Positions 39,383 through 48,978 of a stretch of 64,000 nt of DNA are shown in pieces. Position numbers and translations under genes: made by a program. Position 1 is the stretch's first letter; the number at the start of each line of letters is the position of its first letter. This DNA comes from Evansella clarkii (lineage in GTDB: Bacteria > Bacillota > Bacilli > Bacillales > Salisediminibacteriaceae): contig NZ_KV917376.1 of NCBI RefSeq assembly GCF_002019695.1, positions 340,118 to 404,117 of the forward strand, given 5' to 3'. Below the pieces are notes generated by a model. It was not told the origin of the DNA and did no database searches. It saw only the letters and a program-made list of their open reading frames with translations.

Positions 39383-40729
39383 ATGAATACAGACCAATTG
39401 ACGGTTTTAACAATAAAACATCTTAAAGACGGGAAACGTATTGCCCTCAGGGAAACTCTCGAGGAACTGCACCCGTACGATTTCGCAGAGCTGTACCGGG
39501 CACTTCCTGAAAAACACCATTATAAGTTTCTTTCTTTTCTTACCTCTAAGCAAATTGCAGACCTTATGATGGAGCTGGATCAGGAGATACAAATGGAGGT
39601 CCTCCAAAAGCTGGGTATTGAAAAATCCTCCAAAGTTATGGACATTATGGATAATGACGACCTTGCCGACCTGCTGAGCGAAATTTCTGAAGAAAAACTT
39701 GAAGAGTACCTCTCTGCCATGCAGAAAGAGGAATCTAAAACAGTCCAGCAGCTAATGAGTTATCCTCCTGAGACAGCAGGGGGAATTATGACAGACGAAT
39801 TTGTCTGGATCAGGGATTACTACACAGTCAGGGACGCTGTGGAAAAATTTAAAAGCTTCGCGGAATATACAAGAAATATCTATTATCTGTATGTCATTGA
39901 CGAAAATAAAAAGCTTGTAGGAGTTGTATCTTACCGGGATCTGCTTCTGGCTGACACAAATGAAAGAATTGGCGATATTATGTTCAGCAGGGTTATATCA
40001 GTCCCGCTGACAATGGACCAGGAAGAAGTAGCTCAGTTAATACAACGCTATGACTTTTTAGCGGTTCCTGTTGTGGATGAGAAAAATCATCTGAAAGGGA
40101 TCGTAACAGTCGATGATGTTATTGATGTTTTTATTGAAGAAGCTAACGAGGATATTGAAAAATTATCCGCCTCAGGTAAAGCTATTGATTTTAACACAAA
40201 AGCTGTGATCGCTTCTTACCGGCGCCTTCCATGGCTGATCCTCCTTTTATTTATCGGACTAATAACAGGAAGTATTCTTGACGGATTCGAACAGACACTG
40301 GAGCAGGTGGTTGCATTAATATTCTTTATGCCAATGATCGCCGGAATGACAGGTAACACTGGTACTCAGTCTCTCGCAGTTGTCGTAAGAGGTCTTGTAA
40401 CGACAACTATGGAAAAGAACACGGTTCTGAAACTCATATGGCGTGAGCTTAAAGTAGGAGTTATTATCGGCATCACTTGCGGCGCCCTCGTTTTTATTGT
40501 CGCTTCCCTCTGGCAGTCAGATGTCATATTTGGAACGATCGTGGGCGTCTCCCTGTTGGCTACACTTATTATTGGAACACTGGCAGGTACGATAATACCT
40601 CTCATACTATATCATTTTGGTGTGGATCCTGCCGTGGCTTCAGGTCCGCTTATCACAACTCTGAACGATATTTTTTCCTTACTGATATATTTCGGCATAG
40701 CAACAAGCCTTCTTCATTACCTGATCTAA
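39383..40729 (+). CDS. mgtE: MgtE-type magnesium transporter
   Basis: About 448 residues. N-terminal MgtE superhelical domain (1-125), two CBS domains (125-250; VWIRDYYTVRDAVEKF, VVDEKNHLKGIVTVDDVIDV), a linker helix, then five membrane segments with the pore signature NTGTQSLAVVVRGL. The gating residues that sense cytosolic Mg are in the N and CBS domains. The ATG at 39383 behind GAGGTG is preferred over one at 39365. Confidence 0.94.
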   Translation: MNTDQLTVLTIKHLKDGKRIALRETLEELHPYDFAELYRALPEKHHYKFLSFLTSKQIADLMMELDQEIQMEVLQKLGIEKSSKVMDIMDNDDLADLLSEISEEKLEEYLSAMQKEESKTVQQLMSYPPETAGGIMTDEFVWIRDYYTVRDAVEKFKSFAEYTRNIYYLYVIDENKKLVGVVSYRDLLLADTNERIGDIMFSRVISVPLTMDQEEVAQLIQRYDFLAVPVVDEKNHLKGIVTVDDVIDVFIEEANEDIEKLSASGKAIDFNTKAVIASYRRLPWLILLLFIGLITGSILDGFEQTLEQVVALIFFMPMIAGMTGNTGTQSLAVVVRGLVTTTMEKNTVLKLIWRELKVGVIIGITCGALVFIVASLWQSDVIFGTIVGVSLLATLIIGTLAGTIIPLILYHFGVDPAVASGPLITTLNDIFSLLIYFGIATSLLHYLI

Positions 40730-40734
40730 TGTGA

Positions 40735-40775
40735 AAGCCGCCATGAGCTCCTTGGAGAACATGGCGGCTGTTTTT
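40735..40775. terminator. Bidirectional terminator between mgtE and rocF
   Basis: AGCCGCCATG and CATGGCGGCT arms around 14 bases, with TGTTTTT on the plus side. Shared by convergent mgtE and rocF. Confidence 0.85.
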
Positions 40776-40802
40776 ATTAAAATTAAATTATCCTGGATCC
40801 CG

Positions 40803-41705
40803 CTACAGCAGCTTCTCGCCGAAAAGGGAGCCGATCAGCGCCACTGCTGCCTCCGCTGTCTGGTTTTTATTATCCAGGATCGGGTTGACTTCAACAAACT
40901 CTGCAGATGTAACAATGTTGCGTTCCGCCAGTATTTCCATTGCTAAATGTGCCTCACGGTAAGTTGTCCCACCAACTACCGGAGTTCCCACACCTGGCGC
41001 GTCCTGAGGATCCAGTGCATCAAGGTCAAAACTAAGATGAAGGCCATCTGTATTTCTTGATACGTGAGAAATAGCCTCTTCCATTACAGTCGTCATGCCG
41101 AGGCGGTCAATTTCATGCATCGTGAACACTTTTATCCCTTTTTCACGAATGAGCTCTTTTTCCCCTTCATCCAGTGACCGTGCCCCAACTATTGCGATAT
41201 TTTCCGGCTTAATTTTCGGGGCGTAACCGCCAATCTCAGTCAGGGAAGTATGCCCGATGCCAAGGCTTACTGCCAGCGGCATACCATGGATGTTCCCGGA
41301 TGGTGAAGTTTCTCCGGTATTTAAATCGCCATGGGCGTCATACCAGATGACACCGAGATTTTCGTATTTATTAGCTATGCCTGCCAGTGTACCGATAGCT
41401 ATACTATGGTCTCCTCCAAGCACTAACGGAAAGTCGCCTCTGTCGGAAGCATCCGAAACAGCCTCAGCAAGCCGCTGGTTCGATTTCACAACTTCCTCCA
41501 GATCTTTCAGGTTCTGTTCATTTTTAATATCGAAATTTGGCGGGCGTCCTATTTCAATATCCCCCCGGTCTTCCACTTCATGATTCAGCTGTTTCAGGCG
41601 TTCAATGACACCTGCATAGCGGATAGCACTCGGCCCCATGTCTACTCCCCGGCGGGCCTGCCCTAAATCCATAGGTACTCCAATCAGAGAAATTTTTTTC
41701 TTCAT
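40803..41705 (-). CDS. rocF: Arginase
   Basis: 300 residues, ureohydrolase family, hydrolysing arginine to ornithine and urea. Binuclear Mn ligands are visible in [22 protein letters not shown] and SFDLDALDP. The ATG at 41705 gives the usual start [16 protein letters not shown]; the frame is open to an ATG at 41726. It lies downstream of rocD, but separated from it by a hairpin terminator, so it probably has its own promoter. Confidence 0.95.
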   Translation of the reverse strand: MKKKISLIGVPMDLGQARRGVDMGPSAIRYAGVIERLKQLNHEVEDRGDIEIGRPPNFDIKNEQNLKDLEEVVKSNQRLAEAVSDASDRGDFPLVLGGDHSIAIGTLAGIANKYENLGVIWYDAHGDLNTGETSPSGNIHGMPLAVSLGIGHTSLTEIGGYAPKIKPENIAIVGARSLDEGEKELIREKGIKVFTMHEIDRLGMTTVMEEAISHVSRNTDGLHLSFDLDALDPQDAPGVGTPVVGGTTYREAHLAMEILAERNIVTSAEFVEVNPILDNKNQTAEAAVALIGSLFGEKLL

Positions 41706-41834
41706 ATTTCTCACCAGTCCTTCCATCTGACTTTCATAGTTTCAAATTCCAGCATTTCATATTTTTGAATAAAGAACAAAGACCAGCAGCTTTCACGAGA
41801 AACAGCGTTTACCCTTTATTTCTGACTGCTCCCT

Positions 41835-41873
41835 AAAAAGAGGAGCTCCGTTTAAGACGAAGCATCCTCTTTT
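41835..41873 (-). terminator. Terminator after rocD
   Basis: AAAGAGGA and TCCTCTTT arms followed by TTTTTAGG on the minus strand, in the 216-bp gap between rocD and rocF. Confidence 0.65.
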
Positions 41874-41921
41874 CAGCCTGATAACCGCCAGGATATTCTT
41901 CTGTTCTTTATCTCTCAGACT

Positions 41922-43115
41922 TTAATTCGAAAGAACCTTTTTCACACGCTCGATAGCCCAGTCCAGATCCTCTTCAGAGATTACAAGCGGAGGGGCAAAG
42001 CGAATTACGTTTTCGTGTGTTTCTTTACACAGAAGGCCTTCCTCTTTTAATGCTTCACAATAAGGACGCGCAGCTCCTGTCATCTCCACTCCGATAAACA
42101 GGCCTTTACCTCTTACTTCTTTAATATTGGGATTATCTATCTTCTTAAGCTCATCCATAAAATATTCTCCAAGTTTAAGAGAACGATCCACAAGATTTTC
42201 TTCCTCTAATACTTCAAGAGCAGCAACAGATACTGCACTAGCAAGAGGGTTACCGCCAAATGTAGAACCATGGGAGCCTGGCTCAAAAACTCCGAGTATA
42301 TCATCGTTAGCCGCTACAACAGAGATTGGCATCACGCCTCCCCCGAGAGCTTTACCGAGAATATACATATCAGGCTCAACATTTTCCCAGTCGCAGGCGA
42401 ACATTTTTCCGCTTCTGCCAAGGCCTGCCTGAATTTCATCAGCAACGTACAATACATTATTTTCCTTACAAATATCATAAGCTTCTTTAAGGAACCCTTC
42501 AGGCGGAATGTTGATTCCAGCCTCACCCTGAATCGGTTCAAACAGGAATGCTGCTGTATTTGGCGTAATCGCTTCTTTCAGCGCATCCGTATCCCCGAAA
42601 GGAATTACCTTAATTCCTGGAAGCATCGGGCCGAAATCCTTTTTGTACTCTTCATTGGAAGAAAGAGATACAGCAGTCATCGTTCTGCCATGGAAGTTTT
42701 CTTCACAGACAATAATTTCAGCTTTGTTTTCCTCTACACCCTTTGAACGGTAAGCCCATCGGCGAACAGCCTTAACAGCTGTTTCCACAGCCTCAGCACC
42801 GGTGTTCATAGGAAGTACCATGTTTTTCCCTGTAAGTTTGGATACTTTTTCGTAAAACAGACCTAGCTGGTCATTATGAAAAGCACGGGAAGTTAACGTA
42901 ATACGGTCTGCCTGGTCTTTAAGCGCCTGAATGATTTTAGGGTGACGATGCCCCTGGTTCATCGCTGAATAGGCGCTAAGCATATCAATATAACGGTTTC
43001 CTTCAGGATCCTCTACCCATACACCTTCCGCTTTGGAAATAACTATAGGGAGGGGATGGTAGTTTTTTGCGCCGAATTTTTCAGTCAAGTCAATAACTTC
43101 ATTAGTTTTTGTCAC
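41922..43115 (-). CDS. rocD: Ornithine aminotransferase
   Basis: 397-residue class III PLP aminotransferase. PLP lysine in [26 protein letters not shown] and [14 protein letters not shown] are typical. It converts ornithine and 2-oxoglutarate to glutamate semialdehyde. Start is GTG at 43115 behind GGGGG, 30 bp after rocA, so both are read from the rocA promoter. Confidence 0.95.
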   Translation of the reverse strand: MTKTNEVIDLTEKFGAKNYHPLPIVISKAEGVWVEDPEGNRYIDMLSAYSAMNQGHRHPKIIQALKDQADRITLTSRAFHNDQLGLFYEKVSKLTGKNMVLPMNTGAEAVETAVKAVRRWAYRSKGVEENKAEIIVCEENFHGRTMTAVSLSSNEEYKKDFGPMLPGIKVIPFGDTDALKEAITPNTAAFLFEPIQGEAGINIPPEGFLKEAYDICKENNVLYVADEIQAGLGRSGKMFACDWENVEPDMYILGKALGGGVMPISVVAANDDILGVFEPGSHGSTFGGNPLASAVSVAALEVLEEENLVDRSLKLGEYFMDELKKIDNPNIKEVRGKGLFIGVEMTGAARPYCEALKEEGLLCKETHENVIRFAPPLVISEEDLDWAIERVKKVLSN

Positions 43116-43145
43116 GTGTGTATACCCCCTAAAAAATTTTGCTGA

Positions 43146-44696
43146 TCAGAACTGGTCTGTAACAGTCTTAGGCTGCAGGAAGTGGAGCAGGTAGTCAGGC
43201 CCTCCGGCTTTAGAATCTGTTCCTGACATATTAAAGCCGCCAAATGGCTGGTAGCCTACGATTGCCGCTGTGCATCCACGGTTAAAGTAAAGATTCCCCA
43301 CATGAAATTCCTCACGTGCTCTTTCCAGATGGTCGCGGTTATTTGATATAACAGCACCTGTCAGTCCGTATTCCGTATTATTGGCAATTGCAAGAAGCAC
43401 ATTAAAATCCTTAGCCTTTGCAAATGCTACTACCGGACCAAAAATCTCTTCCTGCATAATCCTTGCTTCCGGATCCACATCAGCGATAACTGTTGGCTGA
43501 ATAAAATATCCTTCAGAAGAATCTCCTTCGCCACCGGCAACCAATTTTCCTTCCTTTTGTCCAATTTCGATATAATTCATGACTTTGTCAAAGGCAGCCT
43601 GGTCATTTACAGGTCCCATGAAATTGGAATTATCCATATAAGTAGGGCCAACTGACAGCTCTTTCGTACGAGCTGCTACTTTTTCCAAAACTTCATTATA
43701 GACATCTTCATGGATTACCGCCCGGGAGCATGCAGAGCATTTCTGGCCGGAAAAACCAAACGCGGAATATGTTATAGATTCTGCAGCAAGATCCAGATCT
43801 GCATCATTATCTACTATTATAGTATCTTTCCCGCCCATTTCCGCAATAACACGCTTCAGCCAGATCTGGCCTTTTTGTACTTTCGCAGCACGCTCATATA
43901 TTCTCAGGCCAACTTCTTTAGATCCTGTGAAGTTAATAAAACGAGTTTTAGGATGGTCGATGAGATAGTCTCCAATTACAGAGCCGCTGCCTGGAATATA
44001 GTTTACAACTCCTTCAGGAAGACCTGATTCCATTAAAACTTCCATAAACTTATAAGCAACTACAGGGGTGGTGGATGCCGGCTTCAACAGCACCGTATTT
44101 CCGGTTACTACAGGTGCCACAGTTGTGCCTGCCATAATAGCAAAAGCAAAATTCCAAGGCGAGATAGTTACCCCAACGCCAAGAGGGATATATTTAAAGG
44201 AGTTATGCTCGATTTCACGGGAGTTGATTTCTACTCCATCTTTCATGCGGATCATCTGCCGGGCATAGTACTCCAGAAAATCAATCGCTTCCGCAGTATC
44301 TGCATCTGCTTCTTTCCACGGCTTCCCTGCTTCATAAACAAGGTATGCAGAAAACTCGTGTTTCCTGCGGCGGATGATTGCAGCAGCACGGAAAAGTATG
44401 TTCGCCCGGGCTTCAGAAGTCCACTTTTTCCATGATTCGAATGCTTTCAGAGCAGACTGCATTGCTTTCTCTGCCAGCTCCTGGTCCGCTTTAGATACGT
44501 ACCCTACGATTTCAGCCTTATTTGCAGGGTTTTCTGAAACAATTTTATTCTCTGTCATTATCTTCTCTCCGCCTATGATGAGGGGATATTCTTTACCCAG
44601 TTCACCTTTTACGAGATTTAAAGCAGCTTCAAATTCTTTCCGGTTCTCTTCGACCGTAAAGTCTGTAAATGGTTCATGTTTGTAAGGTACGACCAT
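43146..44696 (-). CDS. rocA: 1-Pyrroline-5-carboxylate dehydrogenase
   Basis: 516 residues, aldehyde dehydrogenase superfamily. Active-site Cys in [18 protein letters not shown]-binding [15 protein letters not shown], general base Glu in [14 protein letters not shown]. It oxidises glutamate semialdehyde to glutamate, closing arginine and proline degradation. The ATG at 44696 behind GGGAG matches B. subtilis RocA in length. Sigma-54 promoter upstream. Confidence 0.96.
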   Translation of the reverse strand: MVVPYKHEPFTDFTVEENRKEFEAALNLVKGELGKEYPLIIGGEKIMTENKIVSENPANKAEIVGYVSKADQELAEKAMQSALKAFESWKKWTSEARANILFRAAAIIRRRKHEFSAYLVYEAGKPWKEADADTAEAIDFLEYYARQMIRMKDGVEINSREIEHNSFKYIPLGVGVTISPWNFAFAIMAGTTVAPVVTGNTVLLKPASTTPVVAYKFMEVLMESGLPEGVVNYIPGSGSVIGDYLIDHPKTRFINFTGSKEVGLRIYERAAKVQKGQIWLKRVIAEMGGKDTIIVDNDADLDLAAESITYSAFGFSGQKCSACSRAVIHEDVYNEVLEKVAARTKELSVGPTYMDNSNFMGPVNDQAAFDKVMNYIEIGQKEGKLVAGGEGDSSEGYFIQPTVIADVDPEARIMQEEIFGPVVAFAKAKDFNVLLAIANNTEYGLTGAVISNNRDHLERAREEFHVGNLYFNRGCTAAIVGYQPFGGFNMSGTDSKAGGPDYLLHFLQPKTVTDQF

Positions 44697-44741
44697 CAAA
44701 AACACTCCCTTTTCCAATTTGTTTTCACCTATAATTCATAT

Positions 44742-44757
44742 TGCAATTTTTGTGCCA
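44742..44757 (-). promoter_or_regulatory. Sigma-54 (SigL) -24/-12 promoter of rocA-rocD
   Basis: TGGCAC-N5-TTGCA on the minus strand, a perfect match to the core consensus, 45 bp upstream of the rocA start and opposite the sigma-54 activator RocR. Confidence 0.93.
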
Positions 44758-44809
44758 GATATTAGAATGCAAGGCAGCTGAATTTTACTGGTTTGCCAGA
44801 GCAAAGAAA

Positions 44810-44847
44810 TTTTGCAGCGCCAACTTTTTTTGCGCTAGTGTGCAAAA
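44810..44847. promoter_or_regulatory. Candidate RocR upstream activating site
   Basis: TTTTGCA (44810-44816) and TGCAAAA (44841-44847) form an inverted pair with GCGC/GCGC inside. It lies about 55-100 bp upstream of the -24/-12 element. RocR sites in B. subtilis have similar TTTGCA half-sites. Confidence 0.55.
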
Positions 44848-44917
44848 ACAGATTGCAGGTAATTATTCGGAACTGTAAAATACTTTTAAAGACAAAGAGT
44901 TCTGGAGGAGGCGTTAG

Positions 44918-46330
44918 ATGACAAGAGGAAAAGCTTTACCAAACATCGACTCTATTTACTTACAGCTTCTGGACGCGGTAGATGCGGGAATACATGTAGT
45001 TGATCATGAAGGGAAGTCCGTAATTTACAATAAAAAAATGTCACGAATGGAAGATATGAAGAAAGAGGATGTATTGAAGAAAAATATACTGGATATATTC
45101 AGATTCAGCGGTGAAGAGGAAAGCAGACTTCTTCAGGCCCTCCGGAAAGGCACAGTAAAAAAGAATGCTAAACAGACATACTTTAATTTTAACGGCCAGG
45201 AAATAACTACTATAAATGATACATTTCCTCTTATAAGCGACGGGAGAATTGTCGGAGCAGCAGAAATTGCAAAGGATATTACTAAACTGGAACGCCTCAC
45301 CCGGGAGAACGCATGGGAAAAAGGTGAAGCAAGGTTCACTTTCGATAAAATAATTGGTAAGAGCGACACGATAAATGATGTAATAACCAACGCAAAAAAG
45401 GCTACGAGAACTTCGTCATCTGTGCTGATCTACGGGGAAACAGGTACAGGAAAAGAGCTGTTCGCCCAGAGTATACACAACGGGAGCGCTCGTGCATCAA
45501 AACCGTTTATCAGCCAGAACTGCGCAGCTCTTCCTGATACGCTGATTGAGAGTATTTTATTCGGCACAGTAAAAGGAGCGTTTACAGGGGCTGCCGACCA
45601 CCCGGGGCTCTTCGAACAGGCTGATGGGGGCACCCTCCTGCTCGATGAAATCAATTCTCTGAATGCCGCTCTCCAGGCTAAGCTGCTCAGGGTCATTCAG
45701 GAAAAGAAGATTCGGCGTATTGGAGACACAAGAGACAGGTTCGTTGATGTGAGAATACTTGCCTCACTGAACGAGGAGCCATTAAAGGCTATTGAAAAAA
45801 ATAATCTGAGAGAAGACTTATATTACAGATTAAGTGTAGTCTCCATAGTCCTCCCTCCACTCAGGGAGCGAAAGGCAGACATTCCGCTGCTGGCAGAGCA
45901 TTTCGTCGAAAAATATAACCAGCGTTTTCAGCTAAATGTACCTGGGATTGAAGATGCTGTAGTAAGGCTTTTCCTGGATTATGAGTGGCCTGGAAATGTG
46001 AGAGAACTGGAGCATATGATTGAAGGAGCAATGAATCTAATCGATTATGAGGAGGAAATCAATTTTAACCACCTCCCTGTTCATGTAAGAAACAAATTTC
46101 CCAAGTATGAACAGTTAGCTGAGCTGCCGGTTTTGCCAGCTCCTGAAATTGTTAATCCTGCTCTCTTTGGGACGGAGGCCACCTCGTTGGGCAGCTTTAT
46201 GGAAGAGACAGAAAAGTTCTATATAAATAAAGTTTTAAGACAGAATAAAGGAAATGTAACTAAGACGGCTGATGTTTTAGGCATCAGCCGGCAGAGTCTG
46301 CAATACCGTTTACGTAAATACGGGTTATAA
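44918..46330 (+). CDS. rocR: RocR, sigma-54-dependent activator of arginine catabolism
   Basis: 470 residues. N-terminal PAS-type sensor (1-125; AGIHVVDHEGKSVIYNKKMS), AAA+ domain (145-380) with Walker A GETGTGKE, the sigma-54 contact loop GAFTGA, and ADGGTLLLDEINSLN; C-terminal Fis-type helix-turn-helix (NVTKTADVLGISRQSLQYRL). It responds to ornithine or citrulline in B. subtilis. Divergent from rocA. A GGAGGAG site precedes the ATG. Confidence 0.94.
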   Translation: MTRGKALPNIDSIYLQLLDAVDAGIHVVDHEGKSVIYNKKMSRMEDMKKEDVLKKNILDIFRFSGEEESRLLQALRKGTVKKNAKQTYFNFNGQEITTINDTFPLISDGRIVGAAEIAKDITKLERLTRENAWEKGEARFTFDKIIGKSDTINDVITNAKKATRTSSSVLIYGETGTGKELFAQSIHNGSARASKPFISQNCAALPDTLIESILFGTVKGAFTGAADHPGLFEQADGGTLLLDEINSLNAALQAKLLRVIQEKKIRRIGDTRDRFVDVRILASLNEEPLKAIEKNNLREDLYYRLSVVSIVLPPLRERKADIPLLAEHFVEKYNQRFQLNVPGIEDAVVRLFLDYEWPGNVRELEHMIEGAMNLIDYEEEINFNHLPVHVRNKFPKYEQLAELPVLPAPEIVNPALFGTEATSLGSFMEETEKFYINKVLRQNKGNVTKTADVLGISRQSLQYRLRKYGL

Positions 46331-46417
46331 CAGTGGCAGATTCTCCGGCGGGAAAGTCTTAGTTTATACGGAGGGCTGCTGTAATCGGTGGGAGGGGGCC
46401 ACTCTGCAATACAGGCT

Positions 46418-46950
46418 GGTGGGGATCCAGGACAAATCTTTCTTTCTATGCTGACATTTGTCCAGCAAATCAGTTTTTCTGGACAAATTCCTCTTTCAAC
46501 AGACAGATTTGTCCAGCAAACTCTCTTTTCTGGACAAATTTCATTGATTCCTTAAGAATTTGTCCAGGTAATTAACATAATCAGGAGCTAAAGTAAGATA
46601 TAGGTTTTTATTCTGGACAAATCTTTCCTGCTCCTCTTAAATTTGTCCTGCAAATCAGTTTTTCTGGACAAATTCCTCTTCCAACAAACAGATTTGTCCA
46701 GCAAACTCTCTTTTCTGGACAAATTTCATTGATTCCTGAAGAATTTGTCCAGCTAATTAACATAATCAGGAGCTAAAGTAAGATATAGGTTTTTATTCTG
46801 GACAAATCTTTCCTGCTCCTCTTAAATTTGTCCTGCAAATCAGTTTTTTTGGACAAATTCCTCTTCCCATAAACAAATTTGTCCAGCAAACTCTCTTTTC
46901 TGGACAAATTCCGCGTTTTGCAAACAGATTTGTCCAGCAAAATTAACAAA
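46418..46950. repeat. 51-bp inverted/direct array D with a 185-bp higher-order unit
   Basis: CTGGACAAAT-type elements start at 46428, 46479, 46530, 46613, 46664 and 46715, mostly 51 bp apart, alternating with the inverse ATTTGTCCAG. A 185-bp block (46479, 46664, 46849), including the spacer TTAACATAATCAGGAGC, is repeated almost unchanged. The result is a chain of stems able to form in either strand. It lies between convergent rocR and the YfhP-like gene, where no classic terminator is seen. Confidence 0.9.
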
Positions 46951-46979
46951 AGCCAAACAGCCCCCCGATACACCCTGCG

Positions 46980-47855
46980 CTACGACTCCCCAGCCTCAAT
47001 ATATTCGAACAGAAACGACTGCCCATCACGGTAAAATCTGGGGTCATATATGCCGATTCGCTCTTCTTCCTCCACAATAACTACAAAAGGAGCCCATTCA
47101 TACAGCGTTCTTGCCTCGGGTCGGACATCAAAAAGAACTTCAAGGTCTGCTTCTTCAGCACTCTCTAACTGGTATTCCAGGCTGTCTTCTCTAAATAAAG
47201 AAGCGTTATATATCGAAACTAAACCATCCTGCTTTCCAATCAGTGAAAAATGCCAAGGGACGAATGAAGCGGACAAAGCTCTTTCCTCATAGGCCTCTTC
47301 GTATTGGTTATAGATAATGTAACCTTGCGAAGTTTGAGCTGCCACATGAACCACTAAGAGTAACCAAGCTATTCTGAAAACATGATGACTTAAATATCTT
47401 CTGGAATAACGGCTGATCAGCCAGCTGCCCAGAAGAACAGCCCATATAACAAAATCCACAATTGGAAGAGTCCCAAAGGTTAGCCGAACAGAGGAAAAAG
47501 GCTCAAAGTAGCCTGTTCCCCAGGCGTTAAACAGATCAATTGTATTATGGATGAAAACAGCGAGAAGGCCAATCCAGAAGAATAACCAACTTTTTACTTT
47601 CCAGAACCAGCGAGCCATTCCATAAAGAAAAGCTGCAAATACAGGTACCATAAAAACAGAATGAGTGATTCCTCTGTGCCACATCTGATATTGTCCTTCT
47701 GAATCCCACAGCTGGGAAACCACATCTATATCAGGAATCTGGCTGCCTGCCACTGCCGTAAATAAAAGAGCCCTTTTTTCCCTTTTAGAAAAATTACGTT
47801 TATCTACCGCTCCATAGATTGCCAAACCTAAAAAAGTATGCGGAATCGTATCCAT
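46980..47855 (-). CDS. YfhP/YdjM-type membrane-bound metal-dependent hydrolase family protein
   Basis: 291 residues, DUF457-like. Motifs typical of the family: MDTIPHTFLGLAIY, SQIPDIDVV, WHRGITHSVF and HNTIDLFNAWGTGYFEPF, which could bind metal at the membrane surface. About five membrane segments lie in residues 60-175, followed by a soluble acidic C-terminal domain. The role is unknown; B. subtilis YfhP is the nearest family I recognise. Confidence 0.75.
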   Translation of the reverse strand: MDTIPHTFLGLAIYGAVDKRNFSKREKRALLFTAVAGSQIPDIDVVSQLWDSEGQYQMWHRGITHSVFMVPVFAAFLYGMARWFWKVKSWLFFWIGLLAVFIHNTIDLFNAWGTGYFEPFSSVRLTFGTLPIVDFVIWAVLLGSWLISRYSRRYLSHHVFRIAWLLLVVHVAAQTSQGYIIYNQYEEAYEERALSASFVPWHFSLIGKQDGLVSIYNASLFREDSLEYQLESAEEADLEVLFDVRPEARTLYEWAPFVVIVEEEERIGIYDPRFYRDGQSFLFEYIEAGES

Positions 47856-47928
47856 TCTTGCCTCCGGTATGACTGAACTTATTCATTATGTTTGTCGTCC
47901 CAAAATACTTTTTTACTTAGTTGTTTTG

Positions 47929-48888
47929 TTAACGGGACTTTTCCGGGATTAAATCCGACAGCCTGCCAAGATCCACATTTCCTCCTGACACAACTACAGC
48001 TACCTTCTTTCCTTCCAATGGAATTTTACCGAACATAGCTGCTGCAACCGCAACTGCACTTGAAGGTTCTATGAGCTGCTTAAGCCTTTCGAGAACAAAA
48101 CAAAAAGACTGCTTTATTTCATCCTCATTCACTAAAATCAGATCATCAAGATATTTCATTAATACAGGAAAAGTCATGTCCCCAGGCTGAGAAGACCTTA
48201 ATCCGTCGGCAATCGTCGGAGCGGACGGAATGGAAGTGATCTTTTGTTTCTGGAGAGATAAAAACGTATCATTCGCCAGCAATGGCTCAGCTCCGTAAAC
48301 TTTTACAGCTGGATTGGTTTCCTTGACCGCAGTCAGAATCCCGGAAAGGAGGCCACCCCCGCCTACAGGCACGATGACTGCGTCGATGTCTTCCAGCTCT
48401 TCAATAATTTCCAGCCCTGCTGTTCCCTGGCCGGCCATTATTAAAGGGTCATCGTATGGAGGAATAAAAACTCCTCCCTCTGATTCAGCCAGTTCCATGG
48501 CTTTTGGTATCCTCTCGGCAGAAGTGGTTCCGCATTTTTCAATTCCTGCCCCGTAGGAAGAAATCGCATCAACTTTACATAGTGCCGCATCTTCCGGAAC
48601 CACTACAGTGGCTGGAACATTCAGCTCTTTGGAAATATAGGCAACAGCCTGCCCATGATTGCCTGAAGAAGCAGCGGTAACTTTCCCGGCCCCTTTCCGG
48701 ACAGCAGAGATAACTTTATTGGAAGCACCGCGAATCTTAAAAGAACCTGTTTTTTGCAAATGTTCCCCTTTAAGAAAAATATTGTTGCCGCTTATCCCCG
48801 ATAACTGTCCAGACTGGATAATTGGAGTCTTATGAATAATTCCGGATATATTCTCTCTCGCCTGTTTAATATCATGTAAGCTGATCAT
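47929..48888 (-). CDS. Threonine/serine dehydratase (PLP, fold type II)
   Basis: 319 residues. PLP lysine in QKTGSFKIRGASNK, SSGNHGQAVAY, and the phosphate-binding glycine loop VPVGGGGLLSG. It deaminates threonine or serine to a 2-oxo acid. It lacks the C-terminal regulatory ACT-like domain of biosynthetic IlvA, so it is catabolic-type or a related racemase/dehydratase; the substrate is uncertain. The ATG has AGGGAGGG upstream. Confidence 0.85.
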   Translation of the reverse strand: MISLHDIKQARENISGIIHKTPIIQSGQLSGISGNNIFLKGEHLQKTGSFKIRGASNKVISAVRKGAGKVTAASSGNHGQAVAYISKELNVPATVVVPEDAALCKVDAISSYGAGIEKCGTTSAERIPKAMELAESEGGVFIPPYDDPLIMAGQGTAGLEIIEELEDIDAVIVPVGGGGLLSGILTAVKETNPAVKVYGAEPLLANDTFLSLQKQKITSIPSAPTIADGLRSSQPGDMTFPVLMKYLDDLILVNEDEIKQSFCFVLERLKQLIEPSSAVAVAAAMFGKIPLEGKKVAVVVSGGNVDLGRLSDLIPEKSR

Positions 48889-48938
48889 GTTACCCTCCCT
48901 GTATTTTCCTGTATTTAAATTAAGTTTATACTACTATG

Positions 48939-48970
48939 AAAAAAACTCCTCCCATAGATATGAGAAGAGT
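48939..48970 (-). terminator. Terminator of sigX-rsiX
   Basis: ACTCTTCTCAT and ATGGGAGGAGT arms (two G-U pairs) around four bases, then seven T on the minus strand, 9 bp after the rsiX stop. Confidence 0.85.
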
Positions 48971-48978
48971 CATGTTGA

